Both the position numbers and the translations under genes were made by a program. Shown here piece by piece: positions 1-8,780 of a stretch of DNA of 30,456 nt. The stretch is from NCBI GenBank assembly GCA_005787645.1, contig SYAM01000121.1, forward strand, positions 1 to 30,456, given 5' to 3'. This stretch comes from Actinomycetota bacterium. Its GTDB lineage: Bacteria > Actinomycetota > Actinomycetes > Nanopelagicales > Nanopelagicaceae. The notes below the pieces were generated by a model. That model had not been told where the DNA came from, searched no databases, and saw only the letters and a list, made by a program, of their open reading frames with translations. The first letter of the stretch is position 1. Each line of letters opens with the position of its first letter.

Positions 1-3000
1 GTATTGGAAAATGCCATCACATCAACTGCTCCTGAGAGATCTTCCAGAGTGAATATCGCCCATGCGGCACCTTGGCGTGTGACTTTTCTTTGGATGCCCG
101 TAATCAGACCAGCAATCGTGACAATTTCCTCATTATGCGACCCGCTTACCTCATCACCTGAAATCGTGCTTATCGGTTTATCAGAAATAGAAGAGAGGAA
201 GGACTCAACTCCTAGCAAAGGGTGGTCAGACACATATAGCCCGAGCATCTCTCGTTCATGCGCGAGCAAAGTTCGCTTGTCCCATTCACCGATTGGATAA
301 TCCAGATCAATTTGAGCGACGTTACTCTCATTTGCTGCGCCAAATAGATCGAATTGCCCGATAGCCTCAGCCCGCTTGGTCTCGGAAATACTGTCGAGAG
401 CCTCCAAATAAATAGCCATCAGACCGCGTCGAGAGTGCCCTAGTGAGTCAAAAGCCCCGCCCTTGATCAACGATTCGAGCGTCTTCTTGTTACACACCTG
501 ACCATCGACCTTGGCGAGGAAATCGCCAAAAGATGTGAAAGCGCCCTTACTCTCTCGGGCCTTTTTGATCAATTCGACAGCGCCTGCACCCACATTGCGA
601 ATGGCAGCGAGCCCGAACCTAATGTCTTTTCCTCGCGGGGTGTAATCAGATTCAGATTCATTGACATCTGGAGGCTGAACTTTGATCCCCATTCGACGAC
701 TTTCACTCAGATAGAGAGCGCTTTTATCTTTATCATCACGAACGCTTGTCAAAAGTGCTGCCATGTATTCGGTCGGGTAATTTGCCTTTAGATAGGCGGT
801 CCAATACGAGACCATTCCGTATCCAGCACTGTGCGCCCGATTGAATGCATAATCTGAGAACGGAACCAGAATCTCCCACAACATAGAGATGGCATTGTCG
901 GAGTAGCCACGCTCACGCATTCCTGCTTGGAATGGTATGTACTCCTTATCAAGGATCTCCTTCTTCTTCTTACCCATCGCTCGCCGTAACAGATCTGCAC
1001 CACCAAGGGAGAATCCCGCTAATTTCTGGGCGATCGCCATGACTTGTTCCTGATAAACGATCAGCCCATACGTATCGCCGAGGATCTCAGAGAGCGGTTC
1101 TGCCAGCTCGCGATGAATCGGGATCACTGGTTTTCGGCCATTCTTACGATCTGCATAATCGTTATGCGCATTTGCTCCCATAGGTCCTGGTCGATAGAGC
1201 GCGATTACCGCGGAGATATCCTCGAAAGAATCTGGCGCTAGGGAGCGCAAAAGCGAACGCATCGGGCCGCCATCCAGTTGGAAGACTCCTAAAGTCTCAC
1301 CTCGGGCGAGTAATTCATATGTTTTCTTATCATCCAATGTGAGCTCTTCAACAGTAAATGTTCTCCCTTGATTGATCTTTATATTTGCAAGGCAATCATC
1401 GAGCACTGTGAGGTTTCGAAGTCCAAGAAAGTCCATTTTGAGTAGACCCAAAGCCTCGCAAGCGCCCATATCGAATTGGGTGATAATCGAGCCATCTGCC
1501 TCGCGACGCTGAATCGGAATCACATCCAATAGTGGTTCCTTGCTCAGAATCACGCCGGCTGCGTGTACACCCCATTGTCGCTTCAAACCTTCAAGGCCAC
1601 GCGCGGTATCGATGGCTCTTTTCGCATCAGCATCACTGTCATACAGTGAACGCACTTCACCTGCTTCTACATACCGCTCATCATCTGGATTAAATATCCC
1701 AGCAAGAGAAATGTCCTTGCCCATCACTGCCGGTGGAAGTGACTTGTTGATTTTCTCTCCTACTATGTATGGAAGTCCTAATACTCGAGTGGCATCTTTA
1801 ACTGCTTGCTTTGCTTTGATAGTTCCATATGTGATTATTTGTGCGACTCGTTCTTCACCATAGCGAGATGTTGCGTATTGAATCATCTCTCCGCGATATC
1901 GCTCGTCAAAATCCAAATCGATATCAGGCATCGAGATACGTTCTGGATTCAAGAAGCGCTCGAAGAGCAACCCATGCTTGATCGGATCTAAACCTGTTAT
2001 TCCCAATGCATAGGAGACAACTGCTCCAGCAGCTGAACCACGGCCAGGTCCTACTCGAATCCCCTTCATCCGTGCGTAATTAACTAGATCAGCGACAACG
2101 AGGAAGTATCCCGGAAAGCCCATCTGGCAGATGACTTGCACTTCATACGCTGCTCGCTTGAGATGCTCGGTTGACACACCATTAGGAAAACGGTGTGCCA
2201 ATCCCCGCGCTACCTCTTTCTCGAGCCAGGATTCCTCGCTCTCGCCGGCAGGAACAGGAAATTGCGGAAGAAGATTTTCGCCTTCGCGGAATGTTACCTC
2301 GCATCGTGCTGCAATCTCTAGTGTGTTATCGCACGCTTCGGGCAGTTCACTAAAAAGTTCACGCATCTGACTTGCTGACTTTAGGTAATACTCAGATCCT
2401 TCGAATTTGAATCTCTTTGGATCTGAAATAAGTGAACCTGACTGAATACATAAGAGCGCAGCATGCGCCTGCTCATCTTCTTTCTTCGTATAGTGCAAAT
2501 CGTTGGTAGCCAATAATGGTAAGTGTAAATCTTTCGCAAGTTTGAGTAGATCCTGTTTTGTTCGACGTTCTATGTCGATTCCATGTTCCATGAGTTCCAG
2601 GAAGTAATTCTCTTTACCGAAGATATCCTGATAGTCAGCAGCCGCTTTCTTTGCTCCTGCGTAATCTCCCATTCGCAATCGCGTTTGAATCTCACCACTA
2701 GCACACCCTGTGGTTGCTATCAATCCATCTGAAAATTGCGAGAGAAGATCACGATCCATTCGAGGTTTGTAGTAATACCCTTCGAGCGATGCTAGAGATG
2801 AGAGCTTGAAAAGATTGCTCATGCCATTGTTGTTGCTGGCAAGAATTGTCATATGGGTATAGGCGCCACCGCCTGAGACATCATCCTCGCCACCTTCAGC
2901 CCACTTGACCCGCTTACGTTCATGTCGTGAACCTGGGGCGATGTATGCCTCGATTCCGATAATAGGTTTTACTCCTACTGCCTTTGCGCTCTTGTAGAAC

Positions 3001-3164
3001 TCAAAAGCGCCAAAGAGATTCCCATGATCAGTGATGGCAATCGCTCGGGCTTCAGGATTCTCAACTTTTGCGACTTCGCCGACGAGCTCTTTGACCCGCG
3101 CTGCCCCATCGAGCATCGAGTACTCGGTATGGACGTGGAGGTGGACGAAATCGTTGGTGCTCAC
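1..3164 (-). CDS. dnaE1: DNA polymerase III alpha subunit DnaE1, 3' end cut by window edge
   Basis: Main replicative polymerase subunit, catalysing template-directed DNA synthesis in the replisome. The frame is open from GTG at 3164 to the left edge, about 1054 codons. Translation begins VSTNDFVHLHVHTEYSMLDG, the PHP domain with its HxH motif. The catalytic aspartates are in PDIDLDFDER at about residue 412 (near 1905-1928), followed by typical palm sequence (GTIKAKQAVKD). The thumb and finger region includes RSLAPDSFEDISAVIALYRPG and DYTPRGKDIRFGLAAI. The last visible part, FTLEDLSGAVDVMAF, is the OB fold, so roughly the last hundred residues lie outside. The start is 23 nt after the rluD stop; the bases before it are pyrimidine-rich with no Shine-Dalgarno sequence, and no better in-frame start exists. 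Last gene of the dksA-lspA-rluD-dnaE1 block. The PHP domain and DIDLDFD signature favour DnaE1 over DnaE2. Confidence 0.97.
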   Translation of the reverse strand, partial: MSTNDFVHLHVHTEYSMLDGAARVKELVGEVAKVENPEARAIAITDHGNLFGAFEFYKSAKAVGVKPIIGIEAYIAPGSRHERKRVKWAEGGEDDVSGGGAYTHMTILASNNNGMSNLFKLSSLASLEGYYYKPRMDRDLLSQFSDGLIATTGCASGEIQTRLRMGDYAGAKKAAADYQDIFGKENYFLELMEHGIDIERRTKQDLLKLAKDLHLPLLATNDLHYTKKEDEQAHAALLCIQSGSLISDPKRFKFEGSEYYLKSASQMRELFSELPEACDNTLEIAARCEVTFREGENLLPQFPVPAGESEESWLEKEVARGLAHRFPNGVSTEHLKRAAYEVQVICQMGFPGYFLVVADLVNYARMKGIRVGPGRGSAAGAVVSYALGITGLDPIKHGLLFERFLNPERISMPDIDLDFDERYRGEMIQYATSRYGEERVAQIITYGTIKAKQAVKDATRVLGLPYIVGEKINKSLPPAVMGKDISLAGIFNPDDERYVEAGEVRSLYDSDADAKRAIDTARGLEGLKRQWGVHAAGVILSKEPLLDVIPIQRREADGSIITQFDMGACEALGLLKMDFLGLRNLTVLDDCLANIKINQGRTFTVEELTLDDKKTYELLARGETLGVFQLDGGPMRSLLRSLAPDSFEDISAVIALYRPGPMGANAHNDYADRKNGRKPVIPIHRELAEPLSEILGDTYGLIVYQEQVMAIAQKLAGFSLGGADLLRRAMGKKKKEILDKEYIPFQAGMRERGYSDNAISMLWEILVPFSDYAFNRAHSAGYGMVSYWTAYLKANYPTEYMAALLTSVRDDKDKSALYLSESRRMGIKVQPPDVNESESDYTPRGKDIRFGLAAIRNVGAGAVELIKKARESKGAFTSFGDFLAKVDGQVCNKKTLESLIKGGAFDSLGHSRRGLMAIYLEALDSISETKRAEAIGQFDLFGAANESNVAQIDLDYPIGEWDKRTLLAHEREMLGLYVSDHPLLGVESFLSSISDKPISTISGDEVSGSHNEEIVTIAGLITGIQRKVTRQGAAWAIFTLEDLSGAVDVMAFSN

Positions 3165-3187
3165 GGGTGGGAAATTTAGCGTCTTGC

Positions 3188-4129
3188 TCAGGACTGGCTA
3201 CGTAGGCTGGCTAGAGCAGCCTCTAAATCGGCTGGATAGGCGCTGATGTAGCTGCGCTCCTGGCTATCGGCGGGATGGAGGAATGTCAGGCGATGGGCGT
3301 GGAGCCACTGGCGGGCCAGGCCAAGAGAGTTGGCGAAGACTGGATCGGCTCCGTACATGAGATCGCCAATCAATGGGTGGCGCAGGGCCGCGAAGTGCAC
3401 TCTGATCTGGTGAGTGCGACCGGTCTCTAATTCGATTTCAACAAGCGTTGCACCAGCAAAGCTGTCTACCGTTTGGTAATGAGTGATGCTGGGTTTCCCA
3501 TCAGCCACGACCGCAAATTTAAATTCATCACGTGGATGGCGATCAATTGGAGCATCAATCGTTCCTCGCGTGGGATCAGGATGTCCTTGCACTATTGCGT
3601 GATAAGTCTTCTTAACCGTTCGCGAACGGAATTGCTCCTTGAGCGAGAGATAAGCGCGATCAGACTTTGCTACCACCATCAAGCCAGAGGTTCCCACATC
3701 TAAGCGGTGGACGATTCCGGCACGTTCCGTTGGGGCTAAATGCGACAAAGTCATCCCTCGTGCCATCAATATGCCTACAACTGTCGGTCCATTCCACCCA
3801 ACGCTCGGATGTGCTGCGACTCCTAGAGGTTTGTCGATGACAAGTAGATCATCATCCGAGTGGATGACTTGTAATTCATCGAGATCAGCAACCTCAATCT
3901 TCGGTCCTCGAGCCGCTTCTTGAACAATTTCGATTTCAATAAGATCACCCGCAGCAAGTCGAGCCGACTTATCTACTGGTTTTCCATTAACCAGGATATT
4001 CCCCCGCTCTGCAGCAGTTGCAATCATGGTGCGCGAAAATCCCAGTGCTCGTGCCAGGGCGACATCTACTCGTTCTCCATCTAATCCCTCGGGTATCTCA
4101 AGAGTGCGAATTGCGCGTGTTTCACTCAC
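3188..4129 (-). CDS. rluD: RluA-family 23S rRNA pseudouridine synthase (RluD-like)
   Basis: Converts specific uridines of 23S rRNA to pseudouridine. The 313-aa protein has an N-terminal S4 RNA-binding domain (about residues 10-70, including RTMIATAAERGNILVNGKPV) and a catalytic domain with HRLDVGTSGL at 141-150, whose Asp144 is the predicted nucleophile. The late motif GRTHQIRVH is also present. The GTG start at 4129 overlaps the lspA stop by four bases (GTGA), which fixes the start and implies translational coupling. Length is normal for the RluD class. The exact target uridines cannot be read from the sequence, so the RluD rather than RluA/RluC label rests on the S4 domain and on linkage to lspA, a common actinobacterial arrangement. 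Confidence 0.93.
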   Translation of the reverse strand: MSETRAIRTLEIPEGLDGERVDVALARALGFSRTMIATAAERGNILVNGKPVDKSARLAAGDLIEIEIVQEAARGPKIEVADLDELQVIHSDDDLLVIDKPLGVAAHPSVGWNGPTVVGILMARGMTLSHLAPTERAGIVHRLDVGTSGLMVVAKSDRAYLSLKEQFRSRTVKKTYHAIVQGHPDPTRGTIDAPIDRHPRDEFKFAVVADGKPSITHYQTVDSFAGATLVEIELETGRTHQIRVHFAALRHPLIGDLMYGADPVFANSLGLARQWLHAHRLTFLHPADSQERSYISAYPADLEAALASLRSQS

Positions 4130-4608
4130 GGTGTCAGCCCCCGAAAAGTACTCCCGCGTAGCGAGAGAATTGCCATCGTGATAACTGAGAGGACGATGGC
4201 GCTATCTGCAATATTAAATAGCGCCCAATTCGGTAAACCAATCCAATCGACTACATGGCCTTGAAATGGAGCAGGATCTCGGAAGATACGATCGGTGAGA
4301 TTGCCAAGAACACCACCCATGAGCCCGCCCCATGGAAAACTCCATGCTTTAACCGAAACTTGCAAGGTTCTCAGTGAGAGATAAAGAAGTACTGCGATGC
4401 TGATCAGGGTGAGCACGAAGGTGGCCCCAGTAAAAGAGCTGAATGCAGCCCCAGAATTTCGAGCGAACTCCCAACGAAGGAATTTTCCAATGACGTACTC
4501 TGTTGGCTTACCCTCGAGAGTATCTACTGCCCAGATCTTGGTGGAGAGATCGAGTAGATAGACGGCGAGCGCAACGCTGAGAATAATTCGCCAAAGTGAG
4601 GTGCGAAT
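4126..4608 (-). CDS. lspA: Signal peptidase II (prolipoprotein signal peptidase), apparent ATT start
   Basis: Aspartyl membrane protease that removes signal peptides from diacylated prolipoproteins. From the proposed start it is 160 aa with four hydrophobic segments (about 5-20, 62-80, 93-103, 127-150). Family motifs are all present: YLLDLSTK near 17-24, FARNSGAAF at 48-56, GGVLGNLTDR at 98-107 with catalytic Asp106, and WALFNIADS at 128-136 with catalytic Asp135. No ATG, GTG or TTG occurs in frame between the upstream in-frame stop and a GTG at 4416, which lies after the first membrane helix and is too late. The best start is ATT at 4608-4606. It overlaps the dksA stop as TAATT and sits 8 nt after AGAGGAG. 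An in-frame CTG upstream (near 4632) is a weaker alternative. The product is secure; the start is inferred. Confidence 0.9.
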   Translation of the reverse strand: MRTSLWRIILSVALAVYLLDLSTKIWAVDTLEGKPTEYVIGKFLRWEFARNSGAAFSSFTGATFVLTLISIAVLLYLSLRTLQVSVKAWSFPWGGLMGGVLGNLTDRIFRDPAPFQGHVVDWIGLPNWALFNIADSAIVLSVITMAILSLRGSTFRGLTP

Positions 4609-5453
4609 TAGCGACGCTCCTCTTTCTGTTTGCAGAGCATGCAGAGGGTCGCACGTGGAAAGACTTGAAGACGCGCTTTGCCGATTGGATTTCCACAGAT
4701 TTCACATTTGGTGTATGAGCCCGCAGAAATCCTTGCCAAAGCCAATTCAGTCTGCAAAACCAAATCTTGTGCGTTGTAGACCAATGAGAGTTCATGCTCA
4801 CGTTCAAAGGTTTTCGTACCAGCATCTGCTTGATCGTCGCCAGCGCCATCACTGGAGTCCTGAAGGAGTTCGGCAGCTTGAGCCTCTGCAGCAGCAAGCT
4901 CATGTTTGTAGGTTGCGAGATCCTTGGTCAGTCGGGTCTTCATCTCCTTCAATTCGTCCTTGCTCCACGGATTCTCCGCACCAGCAACTACAAGTGGGGT
5001 GGGGATGTCGCGGAGGGGTTTGAGGGCATGCTTGCTCTTTCGCTCCACTTTGGGTGGCGGTGGAAGCAATAATCGACGTTGGAAGCCGTCATCCTTGGCG
5101 CTGTGAGCGCTACTTGAATTGGCAGCACTGGACGAAGAGGAAGAGGCGTTCGCAGCCGGAGCAGCGCTCTTGCTTGCTGGCGCCGCTTTCTTGGGAAATG
5201 GCCGCCCCTTTGCGCCCACCTGTCTGCTCTGCTCTGGTTTCTTTACAGGTGCCTTCTTGACTGGTGCTTTCTTGGCGGGAACTTTTTTGACAGGCCTCTT
5301 CGCTAATTTCTTAGCCGGAGCCTTTTTCCCTGGTTTCTTCGCAGGTGCCTTCTTGGCTGGTGCTTTCTTGGACGGCTTCTTCCCTGGTTTCGTCGCTAGT
5401 TTCTTGGCTGGTTTTGATGCCTTTTTCTTCGCCAGTTTCTTCGCAGGTGCCAT
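4608..5453 (-). CDS. DksA/TraR-type zinc-finger protein with histone H1-like lysine-rich tail
   Basis: A 281-aa protein in three parts. Residues 1-90 are Lys/Ala/Pro repeats of the KKAPAKK type, resembling histone H1 or HctB tails and expected to bind nucleic acid. Residues 90-160 are a low-complexity Ser/Ala/Pro linker. Residues 163-281 form a DksA-like module: a predicted coiled coil and a C4 zinc finger with Cys at 250, 253, 271 and 274 (CX2C-X17-CX2C). The coiled-coil tip carries D207xxD210xG212, close to the DksA DxxDxA motif that reaches the RNA polymerase secondary channel. Similar genes sit next to lspA in other actinobacteria, including Streptomyces. Start ATG 5453 begins MAPAKKLAKK; there is no clear ribosome-binding site. 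Upstream in-frame starts would add a poorly supported extension. It is first in a four-gene block with lspA. A role in transcription control or nucleoid binding is inference. Confidence 0.85.
   Translation of the reverse strand: MAPAKKLAKKKASKPAKKLATKPGKKPSKKAPAKKAPAKKPGKKAPAKKLAKRPVKKVPAKKAPVKKAPVKKPEQSRQVGAKGRPFPKKAAPASKSAAPAANASSSSSSAANSSSAHSAKDDGFQRRLLLPPPPKVERKSKHALKPLRDIPTPLVVAGAENPWSKDELKEMKTRLTKDLATYKHELAAAEAQAAELLQDSSDGAGDDQADAGTKTFEREHELSLVYNAQDLVLQTELALARISAGSYTKCEICGNPIGKARLQVFPRATLCMLCKQKEERR
5238..5450 (-). repeat. Coding repeat array for the lysine-rich tail
   Basis: Within the DksA-like gene, residues 2-72 are built from short KKAPAKK, KKPGKK and KKAPVKK units. The matching DNA is a degenerate repeat of short codon groups, visible on the plus strand as recurring TTCTTGGC and GCCTTCTT words. 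Such arrays can expand or contract. The antisense reading gives a spurious Phe/Ala/Gly-rich frame. Confidence 0.75.
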
Positions 5454-5600
5454 GGCGGAGAAGGGTAGCCCCTTTTCTCGGTTTTTTCGCACATTTTGCG
5501 CCCGACTACCTGGGAGTGCGAGGTAAACTTCGCCCCTCAACGGGCAATCTGTGCGCGCTAATCAAGCCAGGAGCAGACCAAATCCATGGAGATGCACGGT

Positions 5601-5654
5601 CAGTGAAGTAAGTGAGGTACGTGAGGCACGTGAGGGAGGTGAGTGAGGTGAGTG
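5601..5654 (+). repeat. Six 9-bp tandem repeats (core NNGTGANNN) in the ileS leader
   Basis: Six exact 9-bp steps end 2 bp before the ileS ATG: CAGTGAAGT, AAGTGAGGT, ACGTGAGGC, ACGTGAGGG, AGGTGAGTG, AGGTGAGTG. Every unit carries GTGA at the same offset. Each GTG is in frame with the ATG at 5657; the first is closed by TAA two codons later, while the other five are open starts. The last units also provide the AGGTGAG ribosome-binding site for the ATG. The rest of the 5454-5600 spacer shows no T-box sequence and no convincing promoter. Confidence 0.85.
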
Positions 5655-5656
5655 AT

Positions 5657-8600
5657 ATGTCGGGCACCTATCGCGCCCTGCCTGCGCAGGTAGACCTACC
5701 AGCCATGGAGCGAGAGATTCTGGCCTTTTGGAACCACTCCCAGATTTTCGATAAGAGCATAGCCGCACGTAGTGGCGCGCAGCCTTGGACCTTCTATGAG
5801 GGACCGCCGACGGCAAATGGATTACCTGGAACCCACCACATCGAAGCGCGGGTTTTCAAAGATGTCTTTCCTCGATATCACACGATGAAGGGTAGATATG
5901 TACCACGACGAGCTGGATGGGATTGTCATGGCCTTCCCGTGGAGCTTGCAGTTGAAAAAGAATTAGGTTTTACAGGAAAGCAAGATATCGAAAAGTTTGG
6001 CGTTGCCGCTTTCAATAAAAAATGTCGAGAGTCGGTCTTGCGTCATGTCGATGCTTTTACCGAGATGACCGAGCGTATGGGTTTCTGGGTCGACTTCGAT
6101 CAGGCTTATTGGACGATGTCGAGCGAGTATGTAGAGAGCGTCTGGTGGTCACTGGCACAGATTTGGAAGAAAGGCTTACTTGTCCAAGATCATCGCGTGG
6201 CACCGTATTGCCCTCGTTGTGGCACAGGATTATCCGATCACGAACTTGCACAAGGCTACGAGAACATCACAGACCCTTCGATCTTTGTGAAGTTCCCTAT
6301 TACTTCAGGTCCACTCCAAGAGGTAGGCGCATCATTCTTAGTCTGGACTACAACCCCCTGGACCTTAGTCTCCAATACCGCAATCGCAGTGCACCCAGAT
6401 GTCACCTATGTTCTTGCCGGGAACAGTGAAGGCGAACGATTGGTTGTTGCGGAAGATTTGCTCTCAACTCTTGGAGAAGATTTTACCGTGAGCAAGAAAT
6501 TCATCGGTAGCGAGTTGGAACATACGAAATATCAGAGACCATTCGAATGGCTAGAGATTCCTAATGCACATTTTGTAGTTCTTGCCGAGTACGTCACCAC
6601 CACCGATGGAACTGGATTGGTCCATCAATCCCCCGCTTTTGGCGCCGACGATTTGCAGGTCTGTCGTAAGTACAACCTTCCCGTGGTCAATCCAATTCTT
6701 GGTGATGGCACCTTCGACACGACGCTTCCCTTAATTAATGGGCTCTTCTTCAAGGATGCCGATAAAACTCTCGTGCGAGAGTTGAAATCACTCGGGCTAC
6801 TCTTCAAACAACAGAGCTATGACCACTCCTATCCACACTGTTGGCGCTGCCACACACCATTGATGTATTACGCCCAACCCTCGTGGTACATAAGAACTAC
6901 CGCGATAAAAGAGGCGCTCCTTCGAGAGAATGCAAAAACCGATTGGCATCCATCAACAATCAAGAGTGGTCGCTATGGGGATTGGTTAGAAAATAATATC
7001 GATTGGGCCTTATCGCGAAATCGATATTGGGGGACTCCGCTTCCTATTTGGCGATGCGAAAATGACCATCCGGAGGATATGGTCTGCGTGGAATCCCTCG
7101 CCGAACTCTCCATCTTGGCCGGAGAGGATTACTCGCAACTAGATCCCCACCGCCCCTTCGTCGATGACATCACGATCATCTGCTCGCGCTGCTCAGGAAC
7201 GATGCGGCGCGTACCCGAAGTAATCGATTGCTGGTATGACTCCGGCGCAATGCCATTTGCCCAACTTGGATATCCGCATCGACCGGGGTCCGAAGAAGAG
7301 TTCGCAGAGACTTATCCTGCAGATTTCATATGCGAGGCGATTGATCAAACTCGCGGTTGGTTCTACACGCTGATGACGATTGGGACTTTGGTCTTTGATA
7401 AATCGTCCTACAAAACCGTGCTTTGTCTCGGACACATCCTGGATAAGGATGGGCGCAAGATGAGCAAACATTTAGGAAATGTGTTGGAGCCGATCCCGCT
7501 CATGGATCGACATGGCGCTGATGCTGTTCGGTGGTTCATGCTTGCTGCCGGTTCTCCCTGGGCAGCGCGTCGGGTTGGACACGATGCAATTACCGAAGTT
7601 ATTAGAAAATCCCTCCTGACATATTGGAACACCGTCTCCTTCCTCACGCTCTATGGGAGCGTGGCGCACTTCATTCCAACTGGAAAGTTGACCCTTGAAC
7701 ACTCTCTCGATCGTTGGATCATCGCCCATCTCAACGAAACTATTGGTGTTGTGGATTCGGCTTTGAGCAACTTCGATTCACAGGAAGCCGGACGTGCGCT
7801 CTCCACTTTTATCGATGACCTCTCTAATTGGTACGTGCGCCGCTCGCGTCGACGATTCTGGGATGGCGAATCGGCTGCGCTAGAAACTCTTCATCACTGC
7901 ATCGAGAAGTTAACGCTTCTTATGGCGCCAATGGTCCCCTTCATCACGGAACAAGTCTGGCAAAAGGTGCTTCGTCCAGTAGATGGTGCGCTACCGGAAT
8001 CAGTTCATCTTGCCGACTTCCCACGCGTTGATGCCTCACTAATCGATAGAGAACTTCTGAAGAAGGTCGAAACCACACGTCAGATTGTTGAATTAGGTCG
8101 AGCAGCTCGCTCAACTTCGCAGGTAAAGATTCGCCAACCACTCGGTCGAGCGCTCGTTGCAGGGTATGCGCTCCTTGACAAGGAGCTACAAGAGCAGATC
8201 TCGGAAGAGCTCAACGTCCATCGAATCGAAGATATCTCTCAGGTGGGCGCAGATTTGGTGACCTATTCAGTGAAAGCAAACTTCCGAAGTCTGGGCGCTA
8301 AGTACGGCGCTTCGGTGCAGGAGGTGGCGAAGTTGATCGCAGCAGCCAACGCCGGTGAATTGGTACATGCCGTGCGCGCAGGTAAGGGAATGACAGAGAT
8401 TGGCAATGGCTTTGAGATCACTGCTGATGACCTTGTGATTACCGAGACACCAAAATCTGGTTGGGCTGTTGCCACCCATGATGGCACTTCGGTGGCTCTT
8501 GATCTGACCTTAACCTCAGAACTCATCACCGAGGGCTATGTGCGAGAGATTATCCGAGTGATTCAGGAAGATCGGAAACGAAGTGGTTTTCATGTCTCAG

Positions 8601-8779
8601 ATCGGATCTACGTATCGTGGAATGGCGATAGTGAAATTGCCAAGGCATTCCATCTCAGTAGTGCCGAAATCGCAGCAGAGGTACTCGCGCTAGAAATATC
8701 CCACGACTCAGAACTCAAACTGCCCGAACGAGAATCTGATGATGAGCTCTCGTTTGTTGTGGAGTTGCATAAGGCTTGA
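5657..8779 (+). CDS. ileS: Isoleucyl-tRNA synthetase
   Basis: Class I aminoacyl-tRNA synthetase that charges tRNA-Ile. The 1040-aa protein from ATG 5657 has the HIGH-region motif GLPGTHHIEA, the editing (CP1) domain with WTTTPWTL, GWFYTLM near the active site, and the KMSKS-loop variant KMSKHLGN. The C-terminal anticodon-binding region includes YVRRSRRRFW. Cysteine pairs (CPRCG, CWRCH, CSRCS) suggest zinc sites. Length and the HHIEA/KMSKH forms resemble the eukaryote-like (type 2) actinobacterial enzymes, a class associated with reduced mupirocin sensitivity; for this protein that is inference. I chose ATG 5657 for its upstream AGGTGAG. In-frame GTG codons at 5612, 5621, 5630, 5639 and 5648 could give up to 15 extra residues. 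The stop lies one base from the convergent yggT stop. Confidence 0.97.
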   Translation: MSGTYRALPAQVDLPAMEREILAFWNHSQIFDKSIAARSGAQPWTFYEGPPTANGLPGTHHIEARVFKDVFPRYHTMKGRYVPRRAGWDCHGLPVELAVEKELGFTGKQDIEKFGVAAFNKKCRESVLRHVDAFTEMTERMGFWVDFDQAYWTMSSEYVESVWWSLAQIWKKGLLVQDHRVAPYCPRCGTGLSDHELAQGYENITDPSIFVKFPITSGPLQEVGASFLVWTTTPWTLVSNTAIAVHPDVTYVLAGNSEGERLVVAEDLLSTLGEDFTVSKKFIGSELEHTKYQRPFEWLEIPNAHFVVLAEYVTTTDGTGLVHQSPAFGADDLQVCRKYNLPVVNPILGDGTFDTTLPLINGLFFKDADKTLVRELKSLGLLFKQQSYDHSYPHCWRCHTPLMYYAQPSWYIRTTAIKEALLRENAKTDWHPSTIKSGRYGDWLENNIDWALSRNRYWGTPLPIWRCENDHPEDMVCVESLAELSILAGEDYSQLDPHRPFVDDITIICSRCSGTMRRVPEVIDCWYDSGAMPFAQLGYPHRPGSEEEFAETYPADFICEAIDQTRGWFYTLMTIGTLVFDKSSYKTVLCLGHILDKDGRKMSKHLGNVLEPIPLMDRHGADAVRWFMLAAGSPWAARRVGHDAITEVIRKSLLTYWNTVSFLTLYGSVAHFIPTGKLTLEHSLDRWIIAHLNETIGVVDSALSNFDSQEAGRALSTFIDDLSNWYVRRSRRRFWDGESAALETLHHCIEKLTLLMAPMVPFITEQVWQKVLRPVDGALPESVHLADFPRVDASLIDRELLKKVETTRQIVELGRAARSTSQVKIRQPLGRALVAGYALLDKELQEQISEELNVHRIEDISQVGADLVTYSVKANFRSLGAKYGASVQEVAKLIAAANAGELVHAVRAGKGMTEIGNGFEITADDLVITETPKSGWAVATHDGTSVALDLTLTSELITEGYVREIIRVIQEDRKRSGFHVSDRIYVSWNGDSEIAKAFHLSSAEIAAEVLALEISHDSELKLPERESDDELSFVVELHKA

Positions 8780-8780
8780 T

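Noticed and set aside
4508..4903. Minus-strand 131-residue frame across the dksA-lspA junction
   Set aside because: It is out of frame with both genes, which carry clear family motifs.
5119..5526. Plus-strand open frame rich in Phe, Ala, Gly and Leu that looks like a membrane protein
   Set aside because: It is the antisense of the lysine-rich repeat of the DksA-like gene; AAG/GCC-type codons read backwards give Phe and Gly/Ala. The minus-strand gene has the zinc finger and known linkage.
5454..5600. Possible T-box or leader peptide upstream of ileS
   Set aside because: No T-box consensus or specifier-like structure was found. The only mini-frame (MEMHGQ at about 5585) has no Ile codons and no well-placed ribosome-binding site.
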